A stretch of 26,275 nucleotides of DNA, from positions 44,495-70,769 of the forward strand of contig PAXU01000051.1 of NCBI GenBank assembly GCA_002714565.1, read 5' to 3'. The position numbers and the translations under genes are program-made. Every line of letters starts with the position of its first letter. Position 1 is the stretch's first letter. Shown one piece after another: positions 7,646 through 15,159 of the stretch. The stretch is from Rhodopirellula sp. (GTDB taxonomy: Bacteria > Planctomycetota > Planctomycetia > Pirellulales > Pirellulaceae). The notes beneath the pieces are model-generated. The model was given only the letters and a program-made list of their open reading frames with translations, searched no databases and had not been told where the DNA came from.

Positions 7646-9253
7646 ATGCGTCTGCTAATTGGACTGCTTATCCTCGCCGCTCTTAGCGGTGGTGCAATAC
7701 TGCTGTTTGATTCTTCGCCTGAAAGCGATGAACTCCCTGAGCTTACCGGAGACGATCTTTCGATTAGCTCGTCTGCAAACCTAGTCGAATCAGATAAGGT
7801 GGCCGTTGAACGCTTTTGTGGCGACTGTCACTCACCGCCGGACCCATCAGGCATCCCAAAAGATGGATGGGAAAGTGTTGTTTCTCTTGGATTCGAAATG
7901 TACGACAACTCTCGTCGCTTCGATTTAGATCTGCCAGTAAAGCCACACGTCCTCAGTTATTACCGAAATCGTGCGCCCGACTCACTACCAGCGCCATCTC
8001 TTGCACCGGCAACACCAGAAGGCATGTTGAAGTTTAGCAAGAAACACTATTCAGTATTTCAGGACAAGCTGAATGCCCACTTGGAAACGCCACCTGCTAT
8101 TTCAAACATCTCCTATTATCCCTCATCCGAAGATGGTTCCCCGGTTTTGATGGTGTGTGATATGTCGGTCGGAGCTGTATATGAAATGCGACTAAACGGA
8201 GAATCCGCAAGCTACGGCCGCCTTTCGTATGTGAATCATCCATCCAAGACAACTCAAACTGACTTGAATCAGGACGGAGTACCGGATTACGTCGTCGGCG
8301 ATTTGGGAGAGTTTCTACCGGCAGACCATCAACAAGGTCGCGTGTTGTGGCTGAATCCCACAGCTGATTCCTCAAGTGGTGGCTTCGATGTGCATGAGAT
8401 TCTTACCGGGGTGGGAAGGATTTCAGACGTGCAACCCGGGGATTATGACAAGGACGGTGATCTGGATTTGGTCGTCGCAGAATTCGGCTGGCGGAATTCC
8501 GGCCATTTGTTCTACTTCGAGAATATCGATGACAGCGGCGACGTCCCGAAATTCAAGGTAACAGAATTGGACGACCGTCATGGATACATCCACACCCCGA
8601 CACTCGATATAAACGGCGACGGACATTTAGATTTCCTCGCCGTGATCAGCCAGGAGCATGAGTGCGTCGAATTATTCTTAAATCGTGGTGACGGGAGCTT
8701 TCGGAGACAGATGGTTTTTGCTGCTGACAACCCGATCTTTGGCTCGACCGGTATCGATCTGGCAGACTTGGATAACGACGGAGACTTGGACATCCTCTAT
8801 ACCAACGGCGATATGTTCGACTCGTTTTATTTGGTACCTTATCACGCCGTGCATTGGTTGGAGAATCGTGGTGATGGCACCTGGGATCAGCATGAACTTG
8901 CCAAAATGCCGGGAATACACCGCGCGGTTGCTGGTGATATGGATAACGACGGCGACATGGATATCGTATGTGGTTGCCTGATTTCCAATGCACTCGAGGA
9001 CATTGACACCGATAAGCTTGATTCGATTATCTGGTTGGAACAAACAGCACCGGGAGAGTTTAAGTCCTGGTCGCTTGAAACTGGAAACTGTAATCATGCA
9101 ACGCTTGATTTGGCCGACTTTGATCGAGATGGAGATATCGACATCGCCGTTGGACAATTTCAGACTTCGGCGAATCCGGTCAGAACGGATGTAACGATTT
9201 GGTGGAATAACACAACGAGTAGTAAGGCAAATGGGCCGGGAATCGGGGAATAA
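7646..9253 (+). CDS. FG-GAP/VCBS-repeat protein with an N-terminal CxxCH haem site
   Basis: The protein has 535 residues from ATG 7646; an in-frame TTG lies directly before it. An N-terminal hydrophobic segment (about 3-22, LLIGLLILAALSGGAILLF) is a signal peptide or anchor. CGDCH (58-62) is a c-type haem attachment motif. The stretch after it (SPPDPSGIPKDGWESVVSLG, then FEMY) matches the short cytochrome-like region that precedes FG-GAP repeats in planctomycetes. Six calcium-binding DxDxDGxxD loops start at about D206, D266, D321, D374, D431 and D491, one per blade, indicating an integrin-alpha-like propeller. It probably works outside the cytoplasmic membrane in binding or electron transfer. 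The partner is unknown. It is the first gene of the plus-strand block. Confidence 0.88.
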   Translation: MRLLIGLLILAALSGGAILLFDSSPESDELPELTGDDLSISSSANLVESDKVAVERFCGDCHSPPDPSGIPKDGWESVVSLGFEMYDNSRRFDLDLPVKPHVLSYYRNRAPDSLPAPSLAPATPEGMLKFSKKHYSVFQDKLNAHLETPPAISNISYYPSSEDGSPVLMVCDMSVGAVYEMRLNGESASYGRLSYVNHPSKTTQTDLNQDGVPDYVVGDLGEFLPADHQQGRVLWLNPTADSSSGGFDVHEILTGVGRISDVQPGDYDKDGDLDLVVAEFGWRNSGHLFYFENIDDSGDVPKFKVTELDDRHGYIHTPTLDINGDGHLDFLAVISQEHECVELFLNRGDGSFRRQMVFAADNPIFGSTGIDLADLDNDGDLDILYTNGDMFDSFYLVPYHAVHWLENRGDGTWDQHELAKMPGIHRAVAGDMDNDGDMDIVCGCLISNALEDIDTDKLDSIIWLEQTAPGEFKSWSLETGNCNHATLDLADFDRDGDIDIAVGQFQTSANPVRTDVTIWWNNTTSSKANGPGIGE

Positions 9254-9255
9254 TC

Positions 9256-9289
9256 GTCAGGCAAATCACAGCACAACTGATTTGATGAC
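9256..9289 (+). terminator. weak stem-loop just after the FG-GAP gene (possible terminator)
   Basis: CAAATCA (9262-9268) pairs with TGATTTG (9278-9284) around a 9-nt loop. The stem continues past a small internal loop with GTCA (9256-9259) and TGAC (9286-9289). It begins 3 bp after the stop codon and is followed by only a short TTTT near 9295. The stem is A/T-rich, so it may be a partial terminator or an mRNA 3'-end structure. Confidence 0.3.
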
Positions 9290-9375
9290 ATATGTTTTAG
9301 ATATATGAATCCATCCGTATAGATATCAAGTCTATTTGACGTTCAAGCATTCAATGCAAATCGATGTAATTTGTG

Positions 9376-10740
9376 ATGAGTAAAACTAAAAAATCCAATC
9401 GTCCGCGGCGTGGCAAGTCCAACCGGAGAAAGCGTACTATCCTTGGAATGCCTCCACTGCTGGTTATTCCACTCGTTTTGACGGGGCTTGTCTTCTCAAT
9501 ATATACGGCGGGTGCAGGTTATCTCACAGAGAAGGCCAATAGCTGCATTTTGAATCACCGACTTGACGATGCCTCTGGCTGGTTAGACAAACTGGCGAGT
9601 TTTCCGGGGCAGAAGATCGAATGTGCGCTTTTACGTGCAAGGGTTGCCCGCAAGCGCGGTGACTACGCCACGATGGAGGAGCAACTTCAGCTCGTGCGAG
9701 AGCTAACGGCCGACATGTCCTCTTCGGAGATTCAGCGAAATGTTGAACGTACCAAACTCGAGCAAGTTTTGATGGCCGCTCAAACAGGTGACCATGACTA
9801 CGCCGAGAACTTTCTTGAGCCATACCTAATCAGTGATGATCTTGGGCCATATGATAAGCGTGAAGTCTGCGAGTCCTTCATCTTCGGCTACATTCAGTTC
9901 CAGTTGTATGATCCTGCGTTATTACTCATCGACACGTGGATCAAGGATTTCCCAAATGACGCGAGGCCATATTACCTGCGTGCATCAATCAGCCGCTCAC
10001 GTTTCCAACCAAGAGAAGCAGAAAAGTCACTGCATCGTGCCCTGGAGCTAAACCCGCAGTACTATAAGGCTGCATATGAACTCGCCAGCGTCATGATGGA
10101 ACTCAAGGATACGAAAAAGGCACTCCAGTACCTCAACATTGCAATCAAAGATGAAATGCTTGAAGTGGATTGCCTGATCGCGCAATCGCATGCATACCGT
10201 GCACTTGGCGATAACGAAAAGGCGCGTGAGCTACTTCGGCAAGCTCTAGCCAAAGAGCCAGGTCACTACAGCGGCCAAAACGCACTCGGCCAATTGTTAG
10301 TCGAATCGCAACAATGGACAGAAGCGATCGAGTTGTTAGAGCCAGTCTGTGCCGTCGACAAAAACAACACGGACGCACGATACTTTCTCGCTCAGGCACT
10401 GCGTGCTGAAAAGCGGTTTGAAGAAGCATCCGAGCACTTTGAAGCCGTCGAAGAGATCAAGAATAAGCTCTCTGATGCAAATGAAATCATTCAGAAAATT
10501 GGCAGCGGTTCTGAGTCGATCCCAAAACGCCTTGAAGTGGCAAAACTGTTCATGGATTACGGATCAGAACAAGAATCGATGATCTGGCTGCATTCAGCGT
10601 TACAACTTGACGAAGACAACGTCGAGACGCTCCGCTTATACGAAGACTTCTACACAAAAAAGTACGAAACGGATGGCGACCTGTCGTTCAAAGAACAGGC
10701 AGACAATTTCCGACGCCGCAGACTACAAGGTACTCAATAG
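9376..10740 (+). CDS. membrane-anchored TPR protein
   Basis: The protein has 454 residues from ATG 9376; a GTG lies one codon upstream in frame. The first 20 residues are strongly basic (KKSNRPRRGKSNRRKR), and a transmembrane helix follows at about 26-48. By the positive-inside rule the rest should face the periplasm. Tetratricopeptide repeats are clear from about residue 196 to 361 (for example AEKSLHRALELNPQYYKAAY, ALQYLNIAI, ARELLRQALAKEPGHYSG), with a further degenerate unit near 388-415 and weaker helical repeats at 60-190. TPR domains bind proteins, so this is likely a scaffold for the neighbouring exported proteins. It lies 122 bp after the FG-GAP gene and 16 bp before the CRTAC1 lipoprotein gene. 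Confidence 0.85.
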   Translation: MSKTKKSNRPRRGKSNRRKRTILGMPPLLVIPLVLTGLVFSIYTAGAGYLTEKANSCILNHRLDDASGWLDKLASFPGQKIECALLRARVARKRGDYATMEEQLQLVRELTADMSSSEIQRNVERTKLEQVLMAAQTGDHDYAENFLEPYLISDDLGPYDKREVCESFIFGYIQFQLYDPALLLIDTWIKDFPNDARPYYLRASISRSRFQPREAEKSLHRALELNPQYYKAAYELASVMMELKDTKKALQYLNIAIKDEMLEVDCLIAQSHAYRALGDNEKARELLRQALAKEPGHYSGQNALGQLLVESQQWTEAIELLEPVCAVDKNNTDARYFLAQALRAEKRFEEASEHFEAVEEIKNKLSDANEIIQKIGSGSESIPKRLEVAKLFMDYGSEQESMIWLHSALQLDEDNVETLRLYEDFYTKKYETDGDLSFKEQADNFRRRRLQGTQ

Positions 10741-10743
10741 CGT

Positions 10744-10748
10744 AAGGA
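10744..10748 (+). promoter_or_regulatory. Shine-Dalgarno sequence that fixes a GTG start
   Basis: AAGGA lies 8 nt upstream of GTG 10757 and just after the previous gene's TAG. It supports GTG 10757 as the start of the CRTAC1 lipoprotein. The upstream in-frame start at 10607 would overlap the TPR gene by 134 bp and would bury the signal peptide. Confidence 0.65.
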
Positions 10749-10756
10749 ATGGACAC

Positions 10757-12556
10757 GTGTCACTAAAAGCACAGCAACAACCTACCACCTCGTTGTTTGT
10801 CGTCGCAGTTCTCGCTGCGTTTGGGGCAGCGATGTTGTTACCTGGCTGCTCCGGAGGTGAAGACCTCCCTGACCTCTCCATGGAAGAAGCCAAGAAAAGT
10901 AAGAGCTTTGGTGAGTCCAGCGGTTCTGTCCCTGACGTGGAGGGCGAAGAAAACCTTGGTTCAGCTAACGTCGGTCCATCTGTCAAACTTGAAAACATCA
11001 CCAAGAGTACAGGCATCGATTTCATCTATAGAAACGGTGCTGAATCCAACCATGCGTCCATTCTTGAATCACTCGGAGGGGGCGTTGGCGTATTGGATTT
11101 TGATCTGGATGGAATGATTGATGTATTCTTCCCCGGAGGCGGTCATTACCGCGAAAAAAACGTTCTTGGATATCCTGGAAAATTGTTTCGCAACAACGGG
11201 GACCTGACATTTCAGGACGTAACGACTGTTACGCAAACCGGCGGAGACTCGATGTACTCACACGCATGTCAGGTGGGCGATTTCGACAATGATGGATTCC
11301 AGGATTTCATTGTGACCGGATACGGCGCGGTAATGCTCTATCACAATCAGGGTGACGGCACGTTTCTTGAAGTAAGCAAAGAGGTTGGTATTGATACAAC
11401 ATCATGGAGCAGCAGTGCCGGTTGGGGAGACTTCAATGGTGACTCTCATCTGGATCTCTATCTTTGCAATTACGTGAATTGGTCATTTGAGAATCACCCG
11501 TTTTGCGAAGGTCCACTTGAAGGTCAAATCGAAATCTGTCCTCCCAAGAGCTTTGAAGGGCTGCAAGACCGAATTTATTACAACAATGGTGATGGCACCT
11601 TTACCAACATGGTTGAAGAACTCGGCTTGGTTGACGACGGGACAGGCAAAGGCCTTGGGGTACTGCTAACCGACATCGAACCGGACGGGGATCTCGATAT
11701 CTACGTCTGTAATGACACAACCAGAAATCACCTCTATGTGAATGACGGTACTGGTAAGTTCAAAGAAAACGCCCTGTTACACAGCCTTGCCTTTGACGGA
11801 TTAGGCGGTGCCAACGGCAGCATGGGAGTCGATGTTGCAGATTACAACCACGATGGTCGCCCTGACATTTGGGTTGCGAATTACGAGCACGAAGCATTTG
11901 CTCTGTACGAGAATATCGGTGACGGCATGTTTCTGCATGTCAGCGATAAGTCCGGCGTAACATCGCTCGGCGGCGTTTTTGTCGGATTCGGTACTGTGTT
12001 TTATGATCTGGACCTTGATGGTGATGATGACATTCTTGTCACTAATGGACACGTCATCAATTACCCGCCCTCGGGCCGGTTAAACCAAAGACCATTGGTT
12101 CTGATTAATGAAAACGGCCGGTATATCCGAAAACGATTCCCAGTTGAAAATTATATTAGCCAGGAACATCGCGGCCGTGGACTAGCTTATGCCGATTTGG
12201 ACCAGGACGGTGATGCAGATTTCATCTTCTCCAACAGCCGTGAAATCTCGGCGATTATCAAGAATGATTCTGTCAACGACAATAGTTATGTCCGTATCCA
12301 GTTAGTTGGCTCACAAAGCAATCGCGATGCCATCGGAGCAATCGCCGTGCTCCACACGTCTGCTGGCGATCGACACAAGTACATCAGCGGCGGCACCAGT
12401 TATTTATCCCAAAGCGAATTTCGTCTGCATTGGGGAGTTGCAAAAGGTACGGAAGTAACCGGCATGACGATCAAGTGGCCGAGTGGCTTAGAACAGAAGA
12501 TCGATCAAGTGGCCATAAACGATACAACAATAATCCTGGAACCAATTTCAGAATAG
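10757..12556 (+). CDS. CRTAC1-family lipoprotein: FG-GAP propeller plus ASPIC/UnbV domain
   Basis: From GTG 10757 the protein has 599 residues. Residues 1-31 are a lipoprotein signal (hydrophobic LFVVAVLAAFGAAML, then LPGC with Cys31 as the lipidated residue). Seven DxDxDG-type calcium loops are visible, including DFDLDGMID, DFDNDGFQD, DFNGDSHLD, DYNHDGRPD, DLDLDGDDD and DLDQDGDAD; the one reading DIEPDGDLD is altered. The C-terminal 90 residues (about 509-597) are a typical ASPIC/UnbV domain: SYVRIQLVGSQSNRDAIGA, FRLHWGV, IKWPSGLEQ. The protein is probably anchored to a membrane and exposed outside the cytoplasm. The biochemical role of this family in bacteria is unresolved. It is tightly packed between two TPR genes (16 and 8 bp gaps), which suggests a shared transcript. 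Confidence 0.9.
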   Translation: MSLKAQQQPTTSLFVVAVLAAFGAAMLLPGCSGGEDLPDLSMEEAKKSKSFGESSGSVPDVEGEENLGSANVGPSVKLENITKSTGIDFIYRNGAESNHASILESLGGGVGVLDFDLDGMIDVFFPGGGHYREKNVLGYPGKLFRNNGDLTFQDVTTVTQTGGDSMYSHACQVGDFDNDGFQDFIVTGYGAVMLYHNQGDGTFLEVSKEVGIDTTSWSSSAGWGDFNGDSHLDLYLCNYVNWSFENHPFCEGPLEGQIEICPPKSFEGLQDRIYYNNGDGTFTNMVEELGLVDDGTGKGLGVLLTDIEPDGDLDIYVCNDTTRNHLYVNDGTGKFKENALLHSLAFDGLGGANGSMGVDVADYNHDGRPDIWVANYEHEAFALYENIGDGMFLHVSDKSGVTSLGGVFVGFGTVFYDLDLDGDDDILVTNGHVINYPPSGRLNQRPLVLINENGRYIRKRFPVENYISQEHRGRGLAYADLDQDGDADFIFSNSREISAIIKNDSVNDNSYVRIQLVGSQSNRDAIGAIAVLHTSAGDRHKYISGGTSYLSQSEFRLHWGVAKGTEVTGMTIKWPSGLEQKIDQVAINDTTIILEPISE

Positions 12557-12564
12557 AATTTCCC

Positions 12565-14046
12565 ATGAGTGATATTGAACCACAAGTCATCGATGAGGCG
12601 GAACACGAACAAGATGATCTGCGTGATCATCAGACTGCAGCATCTTCGAAAAACACGTTTCGTACCATCGCTACATTACTCGGACTCATCGTCGTTGCCT
12701 TTTGGAGCAGCTGGGCTATGAGTGACCGCGGTGATTCAGAGATTCAGGATCTGGATTACCACGTAGATGAAGCGGTCGAAGCGATTTACAAACGCGATGT
12801 TCCTTCCGTTGTTTACCATCGCAATGCCCTGCGTTCGATCCACAATCAAAACGGTTCACAAACCGCTAATGTAGCCGCAGAGTTATTCACAGCATTCATC
12901 TTCTACAATGCCAACGACTACCTTGGTTCCAACGACCTAGTGAGCAAATTCGAACAGCTTAGCACCGAGTTGATAACCGGTGGCGACGGGCTAAACAGCG
13001 ATATGCAGATCATTCAAAAACTCGATATGATATCGAAGTGCATAGAGTGCCTCAATCATATGGAGCTACAACGCCGACACCGTGGCGATGCGGAAGTACT
13101 GAGTATGCTTCCAAAAATGTCTGACCTGCACCAAATCCTGACCGATGTGATTCAAACTCATCCTGAGTGTATCGAAGCTCATCGAATTCTAACCGCCATG
13201 TATTCAGACATTGGTGATATGGATGGTGCCATGCGGCATGCACTACAAGTTGCCGATCTGGATCGCACAGATTCAGCAATCTACCGGTTCATGGGAAACA
13301 TCCATAAAGATTACGAACAGTGGCGAGATGCTCTGGACAATTACCAGTCTTCGCTCGAACGCAGTCCTTATCAGTCGGGACAGGCTCTGGATCGCACCGG
13401 CCGGGAAGAGATTCTGTTTGACATGGCTGAAATTCAAATCAAGTTACTCGAGTTTGAAAGTGCTCTTGAAACACTATCAAAGATCCGTGACTTCGCTCAA
13501 ACATACGCATTGCAGGCTACCTGTCACTACAACCTCGGTGCTAAAGCGAAAGCAGCCAACCTGGTCGCAGTCGCCCTTTCCGCTGATAACAGCCTAAAAC
13601 CGGCCCTGATGTTGCAAGGTTCGATTCTTGTGGAAAACAGTCAGTTTGAAGAAGCCATTTCGTTACTCGAGCGTGGTAAGGAACTGGACCCGTATGACTT
13701 CGAACTGATCTATAAACTTGGCGAAGCACATCGTGGTAACAAAGACAACGATGCTGCTGAGGCATGTTTTGAAGAATCAAGTCAACTACGAGAAAAACGG
13801 GAAGCATTTGCTGACCTGCACCAACTGGCAATCGAAGAACCTGGCAATTCCGGCACCCTGGTACAGCTTGGTAAAGTTGCAGCAGAACTTGGTAAATATA
13901 AGCTGGCACGGCACTGGTGCACCTCGGCCTTGCAAATCGATAGCGGAAACATCGAAGCACAACAAACGCTCGCCCAAATCCAGCAGCAAATGCAACAACA
14001 ATCGCTTTCCCCAGATTCAAGCACTGATGCTGTCACACCAAATTAA
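12565..14046 (+). CDS. second membrane-anchored TPR protein
   Basis: ATG 12565 gives 493 residues. The frame is open upstream to 12430, but that would overlap the lipoprotein gene, and this ATG lies 8 bp after its stop. An acidic 30-residue N-terminus is followed by one transmembrane helix (about 33-51, TIATLLGLIVVAFWSSWAM). TPR units are recognisable from about residue 199 to 269 (AMRHALQVADLDRTDSAIYR, ALDNYQSSLERSP), 281-305, and from about 312 to the end (AISLLERGKELDPYDFELIY, ARHWCTSALQIDSGN). The tail is Gln-rich (QIQQQMQQQ). It is built like the TPR protein at 9376 but shows no obvious close sequence identity by eye. It is likely a periplasmic scaffold paired with the CRTAC1 lipoprotein upstream. 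Confidence 0.85.
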   Translation: MSDIEPQVIDEAEHEQDDLRDHQTAASSKNTFRTIATLLGLIVVAFWSSWAMSDRGDSEIQDLDYHVDEAVEAIYKRDVPSVVYHRNALRSIHNQNGSQTANVAAELFTAFIFYNANDYLGSNDLVSKFEQLSTELITGGDGLNSDMQIIQKLDMISKCIECLNHMELQRRHRGDAEVLSMLPKMSDLHQILTDVIQTHPECIEAHRILTAMYSDIGDMDGAMRHALQVADLDRTDSAIYRFMGNIHKDYEQWRDALDNYQSSLERSPYQSGQALDRTGREEILFDMAEIQIKLLEFESALETLSKIRDFAQTYALQATCHYNLGAKAKAANLVAVALSADNSLKPALMLQGSILVENSQFEEAISLLERGKELDPYDFELIYKLGEAHRGNKDNDAAEACFEESSQLREKREAFADLHQLAIEEPGNSGTLVQLGKVAAELGKYKLARHWCTSALQIDSGNIEAQQTLAQIQQQMQQQSLSPDSSTDAVTPN

Positions 14047-14133
14047 TCACCGTCGTAATTCAGTTATTTAATCCCCTGTCTGGACGTACCGTGAGTACGC
14101 GTCTGGAAGTCTACCGCAAACTGGTAATCTGAG

Positions 14134-15060
14134 ATGACACAAAAGATAACTTGTAAAGCATGTGATGCAATCCACGATCTTGACATCGACGGCCTGGATA
14201 TTGATGTATCACAACTCGATGAAGACAGTGTTTTAGCCACAATCAACTGCGAGTGTGGCGAGAGTATCGATGTCTTGCTTAGTGATCTTTCTGACTCCAT
14301 CGGAATCGAACCGTCAATTGACGATCTAGAAAATCCTGATGTGGCCGATGGTGACCAAGCTGAAGATATCGCTGCCCCTGAATCGACAAATTCGATCTTC
14401 AGCGACACCGAAGAGGACGAATTTGAAGATGAAGACGAAGCATCTAACACATCGTGGATGATGGCCGCTTCCTTGATCCTGTTAATCATGGTTGTCGTGG
14501 TCTTCGCTGTTACATATTTCGGCGGCGAAGCTGAAAAAATCCAGATTTCTGATCCGGAAGGCTTACTGTCATTGAAAGTCAGTGAATCAGGTGAGCAGAT
14601 CCCACCAGACTCGCCGATGATGCTGCCCGGGCTGATCAAACCAAGCACCATAGCTGCAGAAGAAGCACCGGTAGATGATGGAGAGCAGATCCTTGGCGTG
14701 AGCGTGGATGATGCTCATCGGGCATACCTACTCTCTTCATTCAATTTGATTGGCCAGAAAATCGTCAATGATATTGTCAACCGTGTACCACTGACCGTGA
14801 CATATTGCCGCGTCAATCAAAAAGGTCGTGTGTTCACATCGGCTCAACGTGGTGAGAATCTCGAGTTAGACCTCTACGCCTGGGAAAAAGGGGAACTTGT
14901 TTTCGAACTAAATGACAAGCCATTTAACATGTTCGATGAGAATCCGCCATTGGATGATTATGCGTTTATTTTGACGACTTGGGGTGAGTGGAAAACACGA
15001 CATCCCAATACTGATATCTATACCGGTGAAGCAAAAATTCCTGTACGTAGAGACGAATAA
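14134..15060 (+). CDS. zinc-ribbon / transmembrane / DUF3179-like protein
   Basis: The protein has 308 residues in three parts. Residues 1-42 hold a zinc-ribbon-like set, Cys7-x2-Cys10 and Cys39-x-Cys41. Residues 43-107 are very acidic (EEDEFEDEDE). A single transmembrane helix spans about 108-129. The C-terminal part (about 186-300) matches the DUF3179 pattern: GVSVDDAHRAYLL, then IVNDIVNRVPLTVTYC with Cys225, then RVFTS, and near the end TTWGEWKTRHPNTDIY. DUF3179 has no established enzymatic role that I can state. The N-terminal ribbon should be cytoplasmic and the DUF3179-like part outside. It sits 87 bp after the TPR gene and 99 bp before the DUF1549 gene. Assignment to DUF3179 rests on motif recall and needs a profile search. 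Confidence 0.78.
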   Translation: MTQKITCKACDAIHDLDIDGLDIDVSQLDEDSVLATINCECGESIDVLLSDLSDSIGIEPSIDDLENPDVADGDQAEDIAAPESTNSIFSDTEEDEFEDEDEASNTSWMMAASLILLIMVVVVFAVTYFGGEAEKIQISDPEGLLSLKVSESGEQIPPDSPMMLPGLIKPSTIAAEEAPVDDGEQILGVSVDDAHRAYLLSSFNLIGQKIVNDIVNRVPLTVTYCRVNQKGRVFTSAQRGENLELDLYAWEKGELVFELNDKPFNMFDENPPLDDYAFILTTWGEWKTRHPNTDIYTGEAKIPVRRDE

Positions 15061-15062
15061 AT

Positions 15063-15098
15063 TTCTACGACTAAACGCATATGAACAAACGCGTAGAA
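15063..15098. repeat. inverted repeat between the DUF3179-like and DUF1549 genes
   Basis: TTCTACG (15063-15069) and CGTAGAA (15092-15098) are perfect inverted copies with 22 nt between, and the stem can extend by one T-G pair. It begins 2 bp after the DUF3179-like stop. No T-run follows, so it may be an mRNA stem-loop or a protein-binding site. Confidence 0.3.
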
Positions 15099-15159
15099 GA
15101 TGAAGCAATTGGCATGTGAATAGAGTGCCACTGAATCTATGAATTGGTAAACTAATCGG

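Noticed and set aside
10607..10756. Extension of the CRTAC1 lipoprotein upstream to a TTG at 10607
   Set aside because: It would overlap the TPR gene by 134 bp and place 50 polar residues before the lipoprotein signal peptide. GTG 10757 has a good Shine-Dalgarno and puts the signal at the N-terminus.
12430..12564. Extension of the second TPR protein upstream to 12430
   Set aside because: It overlaps the end of the CRTAC1 gene in another frame. ATG 12565 lies 8 bp after that gene's stop and gives a sensible topology.
13541..14020. 159-codon minus-strand frame opposite the second TPR gene
   Set aside because: It is antisense to clear TPR repeats, and its Cys/Arg/Val-rich composition shows no family signature.
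14078..14107. Direct repeat GTCTGGA twice in the gap before the DUF3179-like gene
   Set aside because: A seven-base repeat 23 bp apart is too short to separate from chance, and no third copy was found.
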